Below, one piece after another: positions 1 through 8,428 of a DNA stretch of 64,000 nt; within the stretch, counting starts at the first letter, position 1, and each line of letters starts with the position of its first letter. The stretch is from assembly GCA_046330955.1 (NCBI GenBank), contig JAXLRT010000012.1, positions 86,899 to 150,898 of the forward strand. Direction: 5' to 3'. The translations under genes and the position numbers were made by a program. Below the pieces are notes generated by a model. It was not told the DNA's origin. It did no database searches and saw only the letters and a program-made list of their open reading frames with translations. This DNA is from JADJPO01 sp046330955 (GTDB lineage: Bacteria > Actinomycetota > Actinomycetes > Actinomycetales > Kineosporiaceae).

Positions 1-1
1 C

Positions 2-1360
2 TCGTACACGTTCACCGGTGAGGTGGGCAGCATCCTCGGGTTCGACTGGTCCGGCTTCGCCGGGCTGGCCGACAACGTGTTCTGGTCGACGGTGGCGGGT
101 CTGATCTGGATCGCCGTGATGACCTACATCTGCTTCCGCGGCATCGAGGTGAGCGCCCGGCTGCAGTACGCGCTGCTCGGCATCGAGGTCGTCGTCCTGG
201 TGGTCTTCGCGATCGTCGCGCTGGTCAAGGTCTACGCCGGCACCGCAGAGAGCTACTCGCTCACCCCGGAACTGTCCTGGCTGTGGCCCGGTGGGCTGAG
301 CTTCGGCGAGGTGATCGCCCCCGGCCTGCTGACCGCCTTCTTCATCTACTGGGGCTGGGACACCGCGGTGGCCTGCAACGAGGAGAGCGACGACCCGGGC
401 AAGACCCCCGGCCGCGCGGCAGTCATCTCCACCCTGCTGCTGCTCGTCACCTACGCCCTGGTCTCCATTGCGGCGGTGGCCTTCGCCGGCGTCGGCACCG
501 AGGGCATCGGGCTGGGCAACGAGGAGAACGCCGCGGACGTCTTCGCGGCCATCGGCCCGGAGATGTTCGGTGAGAGTGCGCTGGGCAAGCTGGGCCTGAT
601 CCTGCTGGCCGCCTCGATCCTGACCTCCGCCTCGGCGTCCACCCAGACCACCATCCTGCCGACCGCGCGGACCGCGCTGTCGATGGGCGTGTTCAAGGCG
701 ATCCCGACCCAGTTCTCGCGGGTGCACGCGAAGTACCTCACCCCGACCTGGGCCACCATCGGCATGGGCATCATCTCGGCCGTCTTCTACCTGCTGTTCA
801 CGCTGGTCAGCCCCAACCTGCTGAGCGCGCTGATCGGCTCGATCGGCCTGATGATCGCGTTCTACTACGGCCTGACCGGCTTCGCGTGTGTCTGGTTCTA
901 CCGCAAGACGCTCACCAAGAACACGCGTGACCTGTTCATGCAGGGCATCATCCCGCTGGCCGGTGGCGTGATCATGCTGGTGACCTTCGGCTACGGGCTT
1001 CAGCAGTTCCTGCTGCCCGACTGGCTGACGGACGACAACGACGAGAACATCACGATCTTCGGCCTGGGGGCCGTGGGCGTCGTCGGTCTGCTGGCGATGG
1101 TGCTGGGCGTGGTGCTGATGGTCGTGCAGCGGGCCGCAGCCCCGGCGTTCTTCCGCGGCGAGACCCTGCCGAAGCGTGGCTCGCACGACCTGGTGCTCGC
1201 CGGGCTCGCGGGAGCCGGTACCGACGTCCACGCGCGCCGGCTGCCGGACTCGGGTCTGCCGGAGCTGATCATCGCGCCGGACCTGTCGAACCTGCCCGAG
1301 GGTGAGCACGTGGCCGACCTGACCACCCACCACGAGGTCACACCCGACGCCGAGAAGTAG
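2..1360 (+). CDS. APC-family amino acid/amine permease (5' partial)
   Basis: The reading frame is open from base 2, so the true start lies left of the window; 452 codons of the C-terminal part are present. About ten hydrophobic segments alternate with short loops, followed by a polar cytoplasmic tail of about 75 residues. The membrane sequence around GLLTAFFIYWGWDTAVACNE and the SASASTQTTILPTARTALSM stretch is typical of APC-superfamily amino acid or polyamine permeases. It probably imports an amino acid or amine by proton symport. It lies beside amine-degrading enzymes and converges on the MmsA-like dehydrogenase, so it is a plausible uptake arm for that island. The substrate cannot be read from sequence. 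Confidence 0.85.
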   Translation, partial: SYTFTGEVGSILGFDWSGFAGLADNVFWSTVAGLIWIAVMTYICFRGIEVSARLQYALLGIEVVVLVVFAIVALVKVYAGTAESYSLTPELSWLWPGGLSFGEVIAPGLLTAFFIYWGWDTAVACNEESDDPGKTPGRAAVISTLLLLVTYALVSIAAVAFAGVGTEGIGLGNEENAADVFAAIGPEMFGESALGKLGLILLAASILTSASASTQTTILPTARTALSMGVFKAIPTQFSRVHAKYLTPTWATIGMGIISAVFYLLFTLVSPNLLSALIGSIGLMIAFYYGLTGFACVWFYRKTLTKNTRDLFMQGIIPLAGGVIMLVTFGYGLQQFLLPDWLTDDNDENITIFGLGAVGVVGLLAMVLGVVLMVVQRAAAPAFFRGETLPKRGSHDLVLAGLAGAGTDVHARRLPDSGLPELIIAPDLSNLPEGEHVADLTTHHEVTPDAEK

Positions 1361-1375
1361 CCGACACGAACCGAC

Positions 1376-1409
1376 CGTGGTGGCCTTCCCCTCGGGGAGG
1401 GCCACCACG
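1376..1409 (+). terminator. Hairpin terminator after the permease
   Basis: The left arm starts at 1376 (CGTGGTGGCC...) and the right arm ends at 1409 (...GGCCACCACG). The stem is about 15-16 bp with one G-T pair and a short TCGG-type loop. It sits 15 bp after the permease stop. There is no clear U-run, which is common for actinobacterial terminators. Confidence 0.75.
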
Positions 1410-1425
1410 CGTTTGCCCATCCCGC

Positions 1426-1496
1426 CCATGATCACCGTTGGATCGCAGTCTCCTCCGGCTCGAGCGGAGGAAACTGCGATCTCATGGCGATCATGG
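1426..1496. repeat. Composite palindromic intergenic element, copy A
   Basis: Nested inverted repeat. The outer arms are CATGATCACCGTT on the left and GCGATCATGG on the right; the inner arms are ATCGCAGTCTCCTCCG and CGGAGGAAACTGCGAT around a GCTCGAG loop. The layout matches copies at 1591-1668 and 6264-6331. It lies in the 329-bp gap between two convergent genes, together with the permease hairpin. Confidence 0.6.
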
Positions 1497-1590
1497 AGGA
1501 TCTCGCCTCGTTGATCACGACGATGGGGCTGCGTTGCCCCGGCGCGTGGGGGCGAACTGCCCGCTGAGGGTGCCGCAGGCGACCCCACCC

Positions 1591-1668
1591 CGCCCATGAT
1601 CACCGTTACGTCGCACTTCACTCCGGCTCACCCGGGGCGAACTACGATCCAACAGTGATCATGGGCGG
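1591..1668. repeat. Composite palindromic intergenic element, copy B
   Basis: The outer arms CGCCCATGATCACCGTT (1591-1607) and AACAGTGATCATGGGCG (1651-1667) pair along their whole length with a single mismatch. The inner part is GTCGCACTTCACTCCGG opposite a GGGGCGAACTACGAT-type arm. It ends 22 bp from the mmsA stop and may terminate that transcript. Bases 1497-1590 between copies A and B show no gene. Confidence 0.6.
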
Positions 1669-1689
1669 CGGGGAGGCCGAGCCCGCCGA

Positions 1690-3198
1690 TCAGGTGTGCT
1701 GCGGGAAGCCCAGGTTGATGCCACCGTGACTCGGGTCGAGCCAGCGGGACGTCACGACCTTGCCGCGGGTGAAGAAGTGCACGCCCTCCATGCCGTGGGC
1801 GTGGCTGTCACCGAACAGCGAGTTCTTCCAGCCCCCGAAGGAGTAGTAGGCCATCGGCACCGGGATCGGCACGTTGATGCCGACCATGCCGACCTCGACC
1901 TCGTACTGGAACCGCCGGGCGGCGCCGCCGTCGTTGGTGAAGATCGCCGTGCCGTTGCCGTACGGGTTCGAGTTGACCAGCTCCATGGCCGCCTCGTAGC
2001 TGGGCACCCGGACGACGGACAGCACCGGGCCGAAGATCTCGTCGGTGTAGACCGACATCGCAGGGGTGACGTTGTCGATCAGGGTGGGGCCGAGGAAGAA
2101 GCCGTCACCGTCGGCGTCGAAGCTCGCCTGGCGACCGTCGACCTCGACGGTGGCCCCGGCCTCCGCACCGGCGCCGACGTAGGAGGCGACCTTGTCGCGG
2201 TGCTCACGGGTGACCAGCGGCCCCATGTCGACGTTGCGGGTGCCGTCGCCGGTGCGCAGGGTGGCGATCCGCTCCTTGATCTTGGCGATCAGCGGGTCGC
2301 CCACCGGCTCGACCGCGATCAACGCCGAGATCGCCATGCAGCGCTCACCGGCCGAGCCGTACCCCGCGTTGACCGCGGCGTCCGCGGCCAGGTCGAGGTC
2401 GGCGTCCGGCAGCACGATCATGTGGTTCTTGGCGCCGCCGAGGGCCTGCACCCGCTTGCCGTGCCGGGTGCCGGTCTCGTAGACGTACTTCGCGATCGGG
2501 GTGGAGCCGACGAACGAGACCGACCTGATGTCGGGGTGGGTCAGCAGGGTGTCGACCGCCTCCTTGTCCCCGTGGACGACGTTGAGCACGCCCGGGGGCA
2601 GCCCGGCGTCCGCGAACGCCTGGGCGATCAGCAGCGCCGCGGTGGGGTCCTTCTCGCTCGGCTTGAGCACCACGGCGTTGCCGCAGGCCACCGAGATCGG
2701 GATGAACCACAACGGCACCATCGAGGGGAAGTTGAACGGCGAGATCACCGCGGTGACCCCGAGCGGCTGACGGATGGAGTAGACGTCGACCCCGGACGAC
2801 ACGCCCTCACTGAAGCCACCCTTGAGCAGGTGCGGGATGCCGCAGGCGAACTCGACGATCTCGAGCCCACGCTGCACCTCGCCCGCCGCGTCCGAGAGCA
2901 CCTTGCCGTGCTCGGCGGTGATGGCCGCCGCGATCTCGCCGGCGCGCTGGGCGATCAGCTCGCGGGCGGCGAACAGCACCTTGGCGCGGGTCGACAGGGA
3001 CGACGTCCGCCAGGCGGCGGCAGCGGCGGTGGCCGAGGCCACGACCTGGTTGACGTCGGCGGCACTGGCCAGCCGCACCTGCGCCTGTTGCTCCCCCGTG
3101 GCGGGGTTGTAGACCGGGCCGGTGCGCTCGCCGGAACCGGCGAACGGCTTGCCGTCGACGAAGTGGACGATCTCGCGCAGGGAGGGGGTCGAAGTCAT
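1690..3198 (-). CDS. mmsA: CoA-acylating (methyl)malonate-semialdehyde dehydrogenase
   Basis: 502 aa from an ATG at 3198; the frame stays open further upstream, but MTSTPSLREIVHFVDGKPF is the normal family N-terminus. It is an NAD-dependent aldehyde dehydrogenase fold with the FNFPSMVPLWFIP motif and catalytic Cys in YGSAGERCMA. The MmsA subgroup traits include VGSTPIAKYVY and the long C-terminal arm around PVPMAYYSFGGWKNSLFGD. MmsA enzymes convert methylmalonate semialdehyde to propionyl-CoA or malonate semialdehyde to acetyl-CoA. In this setting malonate semialdehyde from beta-alanine transamination is an attractive but unproven substrate. It is last of a minus-strand run (ALDH, MFS, FAD oxidoreductase, MmsA), 74 bp after the oxidoreductase. 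No good Shine-Dalgarno sequence is visible. Confidence 0.9.
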   Translation of the reverse strand: MTSTPSLREIVHFVDGKPFAGSGERTGPVYNPATGEQQAQVRLASAADVNQVVASATAAAAAWRTSSLSTRAKVLFAARELIAQRAGEIAAAITAEHGKVLSDAAGEVQRGLEIVEFACGIPHLLKGGFSEGVSSGVDVYSIRQPLGVTAVISPFNFPSMVPLWFIPISVACGNAVVLKPSEKDPTAALLIAQAFADAGLPPGVLNVVHGDKEAVDTLLTHPDIRSVSFVGSTPIAKYVYETGTRHGKRVQALGGAKNHMIVLPDADLDLAADAAVNAGYGSAGERCMAISALIAVEPVGDPLIAKIKERIATLRTGDGTRNVDMGPLVTREHRDKVASYVGAGAEAGATVEVDGRQASFDADGDGFFLGPTLIDNVTPAMSVYTDEIFGPVLSVVRVPSYEAAMELVNSNPYGNGTAIFTNDGGAARRFQYEVEVGMVGINVPIPVPMAYYSFGGWKNSLFGDSHAHGMEGVHFFTRGKVVTSRWLDPSHGGINLGFPQHT

Positions 3199-3221
3199 GG
3201 CACCAGTGTGCCAATTCTCGA

Positions 3222-3235
3222 GTCTTTGTAAAGAC
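3222..3235 (-). promoter_or_regulatory. 14-bp palindrome upstream of mmsA, possible operator
   Basis: GTCTTTGTAAAGAC has perfect 6-bp arms and is unusually AT-rich for this genome. It is 24 bp upstream of the mmsA ATG, in the gap after the FAD oxidoreductase gene. On the minus strand it contains TTGTCT, which could serve as a -35 element. The bound protein is unknown. Confidence 0.4.
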
Positions 3236-3272
3236 AAACTCCCAACGATCTCGAGCGTTTTCGCGGCCGAGA

Positions 3273-4742
3273 TCAGGAATCGAACCCCAGCCCGAGACGG
3301 TCGAGCGTACGCAACCATGCGTTGCGTCGTCCCCGGCCGGCGTCGGCGGCGGCGATCGATCGCCGGGTCAGTTCGATCCCGGCCCACCGGAACGGCTCGG
3401 GCGGGAACGGTAGCGGCCGGGTCCGCACCATCTCGAGCCGGGTACGCGGGGTGTCGCGGTGGTCGAGCAGTTCCAGGGCCACCTGGGCCGCGAACCGGCT
3501 CGCCCCCACGCCGAGCCCGGTATAGCCCTGGACGGCGCACACCTTGGTGCCGCACGCACGTTGCCAGAACGTGGTGAACCGGGTGCAGGTGTCGATCGCC
3601 CCGCCCCAGGTGTGGCTGATCCGCAGCCCCGCGAGCTGCGGGAAGGTCTCGTACAGGTGCTGCACCAACAGCCGCTCGGTGGCGTGGTTGCGCATCCGGC
3701 GCGCGGACAGGTCACCGCCGAAGTAGTACAGCGCGTCGTAGCCGCCCCAGATGATCCGGCCGTCGGCGGTGAGCCGGTAGTAGTGGAACTGGTTGCCGGC
3801 ATCGCTCAGACCCTCGTTGCCTGCCCACCCGATGGCGGCGCGCTGATCGGCGCTCAGCGGCTCGGTGGCCAGCACGTGGTCCCACACCGGCACCACGTAC
3901 GGCCGCACCCGGTGCAGCAGCGAGGGGAAGGCGTTGGTGGCCAGCACCACCCGGCGGGCGCGCACCACCCCGGTGGCCGTCTCGAGTCGCACCCGGTCGC
4001 CCTCGTCCGCCAGCGCGAGCACCCGCGATCGCTCGTGCACGCTCACCCCGGCCCGTTCGGCGACCTCGGCCAGGCCCCACACCAGCCCGGCGGGGTCCAG
4101 CGTGGCCGTGCCCCGGGTGTCGCGCAGCCCACCCAGGTACGTCGGTGAGTCGACCAATCCCCGGGCCGCGTCGGCGTCCAGCAGGTCGAGGTGCTCCCCG
4201 ACGCCGGCCTCGCGCGCCGCCTGGTACAGCTCGGCCAGTTCGGTCAGTTGCCAGTCGGCGACGGCCATGGTGACCTCGCCGGCCCGGCTGAACGAGCAGT
4301 CGATGCCGTGATCGATGATGGTCTGCTCGATGGCGTCGAGGTTCTCCAGACCCATCCGTTCCAGGGTGGCCAGCTCGTCCGGCCAGCGGGCGAGGCCGTT
4401 GCCCAGGCCGTGGGTCAGGCTCGAGGAACAGAACCCGCCGTTGCGCCCACTCGCCGCCCAGCCGAGGTCGGCCCCGTCGAGCAGGGTGATCCTCCAGGCG
4501 GGGTACTGCTCGGCGGCCAGCACGGCGGTCCACAGCCCGGTGAAGCCGCCGCCGACGATCGCCAGGTCGACCGAGATGTCGCCGTCCAGCGCGGCTCGCC
4601 GGTCGGGTCGCAGCTCGGTGTCGAGCCAGAACGGGACGCCGCGCGCGCCGACCAGGGCCTCGTCCACACCGGCCTCGTCCACACCGGCCGATCGCCGGCC
4701 GGAACCGGTTGCGCCCGGTCCACCGGACGACGCGCTGCCCAT
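3273..4742 (-). CDS. FAD-dependent amine/amino-acid oxidoreductase (DAO fold)
   Basis: 489 aa; the ATG at 4742 is preceded by a perfect AGGAGGT at 6-7 bp, which settles the start although the frame is open further upstream. An N-terminal disordered segment with a VDEAGVDEA duplication is followed by the FAD-binding Rossmann motif VDLAIVGGGFTGLWTAVLA near residue 60 and by GWAASGRNGGFCSSSL. A late GYTGLGVGASRFAAQVA segment completes the flavin site. These are marks of the DadA/PuuB-like DAO family, which oxidises primary or secondary amines such as gamma-glutamylputrescine or glycine derivatives. It is 80 bp downstream of the MFS gene on the same strand. A second member of the same family is encoded at 9825-11288. 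Substrate not determinable. Confidence 0.88.
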   Translation of the reverse strand: MGSASSGGPGATGSGRRSAGVDEAGVDEALVGARGVPFWLDTELRPDRRAALDGDISVDLAIVGGGFTGLWTAVLAAEQYPAWRITLLDGADLGWAASGRNGGFCSSSLTHGLGNGLARWPDELATLERMGLENLDAIEQTIIDHGIDCSFSRAGEVTMAVADWQLTELAELYQAAREAGVGEHLDLLDADAARGLVDSPTYLGGLRDTRGTATLDPAGLVWGLAEVAERAGVSVHERSRVLALADEGDRVRLETATGVVRARRVVLATNAFPSLLHRVRPYVVPVWDHVLATEPLSADQRAAIGWAGNEGLSDAGNQFHYYRLTADGRIIWGGYDALYYFGGDLSARRMRNHATERLLVQHLYETFPQLAGLRISHTWGGAIDTCTRFTTFWQRACGTKVCAVQGYTGLGVGASRFAAQVALELLDHRDTPRTRLEMVRTRPLPFPPEPFRWAGIELTRRSIAAADAGRGRRNAWLRTLDRLGLGFDS

Positions 4743-4822
4743 CAGACACCTCCTGCACGACCACCTGGTGCAGCACACCCTAGGGGCTGATCGACTTCCC
4801 CGGATGCCCGATGCCGAGGCCC

Positions 4823-6229
4823 TCAGCGCTGCTGTCGCGGCATGGCCCACCCGGCCGCCGCCATCAACACCGCCACCCCGGCCACCGTCCAGAACGCGGC
4901 GGTCGCGGCGACGCCGAACCGGGCGGGATCCTGCACCGCCGCCACCTCGCCCATCAGCCCGTTGACCAGGGCACCGAGCACGGCGACCCCCACCGCGCTG
5001 CCGGCCGAGCGAGCGAGCATGTTGGCCCCGGTGACCACGCCGCGCTCGGCCCACTCCACGCTCGACTGGGCGGCGATCAGTGACGGCGTGGCGACCAGCC
5101 CGAGGCCCAGCCCCAGCAGGAAGCAGGCCCCGCCGATGCCCGGCACCGAGGGCCGAGCCGAGACCACCGCCAGCGCCACCGCGCCCGTCACGGCGACGGT
5201 CCCGCCGATGAGCACCGTGCGGCGGAAGCCGAACCGCAGGTACAGCCGGCCCGCCTGCGAGGCCGAGATCGGCCAGCCGAGCAGCAGCGGTGCCAACGTC
5301 AACCCCGAGGCCAACGGGCGCAGGCCGAGCCGAGCCTCGAGGAACGTCGGCACGTAGGTGGTCACGCCCAGCAGCAGCACGCCGACGCCGAACCCGACCA
5401 GCGTGGTGGTGACCAGCAACCGGCGGGAGAACAGCCAGGGTGGCAGCACCGGCTCGTCCGCCTCACGCTCCACCCGGGCGAAGATCAGCAGGGCCACGAT
5501 GCCGACGCCGAAGGCTCCCAGGCTCTGCCAGGAGTCCCAGGCCCACGCCGTCCCGCCCTCGAGCGTGGCGAGGATGACCAGCGCCAGCCCGATGGTCAGC
5601 AGCGTCCCGCCGGGCCAGTCGAGCCGGTGCCGCCGGGGCTCGATGTGCTCGTGGAACCGCCGGACCAGCAGCCACGCCGCGACCAGGCCGAGCGGCACGT
5701 TGACGAAGAAGATCCACGGCCAGCCGGCGTACTGGCTGAACAACCCGCCGAGGGTCGGGCCGAGCACGGACGCCGTCCCCCAGACGCTGGCGACGTACCC
5801 CTGCACCGTGGCCCGCTCGGTGACGGTGTAGATGTCTCCGATGATCGTGATCGCCATCGGCTGGACGGCGCCCGCCCCCAGCCCCTGCACCGCCCGGAAC
5901 GCGATCAGCGCGGGCATCGAGGTGGCCAGCCCACACAGCACCGACCCGATCAGGAACAGCGCGATCCCGACCAGGATCACGGGTTTGCGCCCGATCGTGT
6001 CGCTCACCTTGCTGTAGAGCGGCACGCTGACCGCCTGGGTCAGCACGTAGATCGAGAACAGCCACGGGAAACTGGTGAAGCCGCCGAGGTCCGCCACGAT
6101 CGTGGGGACGGCGGTCGCCAGGACGGTGGCGTCGATGGCGATGAGGCCGGTGGTCACCATGAGGGCGATCAGCACCGGGCCCCGGTCGGACCTGAACCCG
6201 ACACCCGCTGCCACAGGGGTACGAGTCAT
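4823..6229 (-). CDS. MFS multidrug-type efflux transporter (DHA2-like, 14 TM)
   Basis: 468 aa, about fourteen hydrophobic helices. The antiporter signatures are present: ATVLATAVPTIVADLGG in helix 1 (motif D1), KVSDTIGRKPVILVG (motif A) and ASVLGPTLGGLF (motif C). These place it in the drug:proton antiporter-2 group of the major facilitator superfamily. It is on the same strand as the aldehyde dehydrogenase upstream and the FAD oxidoreductase downstream, so it may export a toxic amine or aldehyde intermediate, or simply be a bystander. A strong hairpin (6276-6322) separates it from the aldehyde dehydrogenase gene. Confidence 0.88.
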   Translation of the reverse strand: MTRTPVAAGVGFRSDRGPVLIALMVTTGLIAIDATVLATAVPTIVADLGGFTSFPWLFSIYVLTQAVSVPLYSKVSDTIGRKPVILVGIALFLIGSVLCGLATSMPALIAFRAVQGLGAGAVQPMAITIIGDIYTVTERATVQGYVASVWGTASVLGPTLGGLFSQYAGWPWIFFVNVPLGLVAAWLLVRRFHEHIEPRRHRLDWPGGTLLTIGLALVILATLEGGTAWAWDSWQSLGAFGVGIVALLIFARVEREADEPVLPPWLFSRRLLVTTTLVGFGVGVLLLGVTTYVPTFLEARLGLRPLASGLTLAPLLLGWPISASQAGRLYLRFGFRRTVLIGGTVAVTGAVALAVVSARPSVPGIGGACFLLGLGLGLVATPSLIAAQSSVEWAERGVVTGANMLARSAGSAVGVAVLGALVNGLMGEVAAVQDPARFGVAATAAFWTVAGVAVLMAAAGWAMPRQQR

Positions 6230-6263
6230 CGGACGATCCTACCTACCGGCCCAGCCCCCCACC

Positions 6264-6331
6264 GGTGATCACCGTGTCGCAGGGGCTCTCCCCCCGTGAC
6301 GGGGGGAAAGCCCCTGCGCGACGACGATCAC
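6264..6331. terminator. Composite palindrome copy C / terminator after the ALDH gene
   Basis: The outer GGTGATCACCGT (6264-6275) and GACGATCACGC enclose a long stem (6276-6322): GTCGCAGGGGCT...CCCCC paired with GGGGG...AGCCCCTGCGCGAC. The arrangement TGATCACCGT-TCGCA-stem-TGCG-GATCA is the same as copies A and B. It begins right after the ALDH stop, so it probably ends that transcript before the MFS gene. Confidence 0.65.
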
Positions 6332-6333
6332 GC

Positions 6334-7782
6334 TCAGGCGGTGCCGAAGTTGGCCATCACGTGCTTGATCCGGGTGTAGTCCTCGAGGCCGTACATCGAC
6401 AGGTCCTTGCCGTACCCGGAGTGCTTGAAGCCACCGTGCGGCATCTCGGCCACCAGCGGGATGTGGGTGTTGATCCACACGCAGCCGAAGTCGAGCGAGC
6501 GCGACATCCGCATCGCCCGGCCGAAGTCACTGGTCCACACCGAGGACGCCAGCGCGTACTGCACGCCGTTGGCCATGGCCAGCGCCTCGGCCTCGTCGGC
6601 GAAGGTCTGCACCGTGATCACCGGGCCGAAGATCTCGTTCTGGATCACCTCGTCGTCCTGGCGTACGCCAGAGACCACCGTGGGCTCGATGAAGTAGCCG
6701 TCGCCCAGGGTGGTGACCCGGTTGCCGCCGGCGCTGACGGTGGCGTGGTCGGGCAGCCGCTCCAGGAAGCCGGTCACCCGGGCCAGCTGGTTGGCGTTGT
6801 TCACCGGGCCGAACAGGGCGTCCTCGTCGTCCGGCATGCCGACCTTGCTGCCCCGGGCCTGCTCGGCGAGGGCCGCCACGAAGTCCTGGTACACCCCGGC
6901 CTGGGCGATCACCCGGGTGGCGGCGGTGCAGTCCTGGCCGGCGTTGAAGTAGCCGGCGACGGCGATCGCCTCGGCGGCCGCCGCGACGTCCGCGTCATCG
7001 AAGATCACGACCGGGGCCTTGCCACCCAGTTCGAGGTGCACCCGCTTGACGTCGCTGGAGGCCGACTTGGCCACCTCCATGCCGGCCCGCACCGAGCCGG
7101 TGATCGCGACCATCTGCGGCGTGGGGTGTTCGACCAGGGCGCGCCCGGTCTCGCGGTCACCGGTGATCACGTTGAGCACGCCCGCCGGGACGAACTCGCT
7201 GATCACCTCGGCCAGCAGCAGGGTGGTCTCGGGCGTGGTGTCGCTCGGCTTGAGCACCACGGTGTTGCCGGCGGCGAGCGCGGGGCCGATCTTCCAGGCG
7301 GCCATCATCATCGGGTAGTTCCAGGGGGTGACCTGGCCGATCACGCCGATCGGCTCGCGCCGGATCCACGAGGTGTGTCCGGCCATGTACTCCCCCGCCG
7401 CGCGTCCCTCGAGTACCCGGGCGGCACCGGCGAAGAAGCGCAGCTGGTCGACCATCGGCGGGATTTCCTCGCTGGTGGTCAGGGCGTGCGGCTTGCCGGT
7501 GTTCTCGGCCTCGAGCTTGACGAACTCCTCGGCCCGCGCCTCGATCGCGTCGGCGATCTTCAACAACGCCTGCTGCCGCTGGCTCGGGGTGGTGTCGCGC
7601 CAGGTCTCGAACGCCGTGGACGCCGCGGCGTAGGCGGCATCGACATCGGCAGCCGACGAGACCGGCGCCGAGGCCACCACCGCGCCGGTCGACGGGTCGA
7701 CGATGTCGCTACGGGCGTCGCTGATCGGGTCGCGGTACTCACCGTCGACGAAGTTGCGCAGCTGCCTGGGGGACGTGCTCAC
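6334..7782 (-). CDS. Gamma-aminobutyraldehyde dehydrogenase-like ALDH
   Basis: 482 aa from GTG at 7782, with a GAGGAG Shine-Dalgarno about 6 bp before it; the frame extends further upstream without support. NAD(P)-dependent aldehyde dehydrogenase: TPWNYPMMMAAWKIGPALAA near residues 148-167, nucleotide-fold ITGSVRAGMEV, general base Glu in HLELGGKAPVV, nucleophile Cys in NAGQDCTAATR. The overall sequence resembles bacterial gamma-aminobutyraldehyde dehydrogenases, which turn 4-aminobutanal from putrescine into GABA. It is transcribed divergently from the Lrp/AsnC regulator, with 163 bp between starts, and heads the minus-strand run toward mmsA. The exact aldehyde is inferred from context. Confidence 0.9.
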   Translation of the reverse strand: MSTSPRQLRNFVDGEYRDPISDARSDIVDPSTGAVVASAPVSSAADVDAAYAAASTAFETWRDTTPSQRQQALLKIADAIEARAEEFVKLEAENTGKPHALTTSEEIPPMVDQLRFFAGAARVLEGRAAGEYMAGHTSWIRREPIGVIGQVTPWNYPMMMAAWKIGPALAAGNTVVLKPSDTTPETTLLLAEVISEFVPAGVLNVITGDRETGRALVEHPTPQMVAITGSVRAGMEVAKSASSDVKRVHLELGGKAPVVIFDDADVAAAAEAIAVAGYFNAGQDCTAATRVIAQAGVYQDFVAALAEQARGSKVGMPDDEDALFGPVNNANQLARVTGFLERLPDHATVSAGGNRVTTLGDGYFIEPTVVSGVRQDDEVIQNEIFGPVITVQTFADEAEALAMANGVQYALASSVWTSDFGRAMRMSRSLDFGCVWINTHIPLVAEMPHGGFKHSGYGKDLSMYGLEDYTRIKHVMANFGTA

Positions 7783-7945
7783 GGCTTCTCCTCGCGGGAA
7801 CTGGTCATGACGTGCGCCAGACTCTAGCCGTCGAACGCCAAAATCGGCAGAGCAGAGCCCCAGTCGCCGTGGAATCCCTACCCGAAAGGGTGCCATGACG
7901 ACGGAATCGCTTGCCAGATGCACGGTCCATTGCCAGGATCAGGCG

Positions 7946-8428
7946 ATGAGCACCAGGGCAGAACGACCGCCACCTGCTGCGGCGCCGCTCGACGAGATCT
8001 CCAAACGGATCATCGAGCAGCTGCAGGAGGACGGCCGCCGTCCGTATGCCGCGATCGGCAAGGCCGTGGGCCTGTCCGAGGCCGCCGTTCGCCAGCGGGT
8101 GCAACGCCTGCTGGAGTCCGGGGTGATGCAGATCGTGGCGGTGACCGACCCGCTCCAGGTCGGCTTCCACCGCCAGGCGATGATCGGCGTCCGGGTCGAG
8201 GGCGACATGACCACGGTGGCCGACCAGCTCGCCGAGCTGGCCGAGGTGGCCTACGTGGTGGTCACCGCCGGCTCGTTCGACCTGCTGGTCGAGGTGGTCT
8301 GTGAGGACGACGACCACCTGCTGGACGTCCTGGTCCACCGCATCCGGTGCCTACCGGGTGTGCGCAGTACCGAAACCTTTGTCTACCTGAGGCTGCGCAA
8401 GCAGCACTACAACTGGGGAACCCGATGA
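7946..8428 (+). CDS. Lrp/AsnC-family transcriptional regulator
   Basis: 160 aa from ATG at 7946 (AGGA about 8 bp upstream). An in-frame ATG at 7895 would add 17 residues unlike the family, so the shorter start is preferred. Residues 15-65 form a winged helix-turn-helix (LDEISKRIIEQLQEDGR, YAAIGKAVGLSEAAVRQRVQ) and the rest an AsnC/RAM effector domain with GSFDLLVEVV. Lrp/AsnC proteins are octameric DNA-binding sensors of amino acids. It overlaps the aminotransferase start (ATGA) and is divergent from the ALDH, so it is the obvious local regulator of both arms, probably responding to an amine or amino acid of the pathway. Confidence 0.92.
   Translation: MSTRAERPPPAAAPLDEISKRIIEQLQEDGRRPYAAIGKAVGLSEAAVRQRVQRLLESGVMQIVAVTDPLQVGFHRQAMIGVRVEGDMTTVADQLAELAEVAYVVVTAGSFDLLVEVVCEDDDHLLDVLVHRIRCLPGVRSTETFVYLRLRKQHYNWGTR

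Noticed and set aside
3273..5054. Upstream start for the FAD oxidoreductase at 5054
   Set aside because: It would overlap the MFS gene by over 200 bp; the ATG at 4742 has a perfect AGGAGGT.
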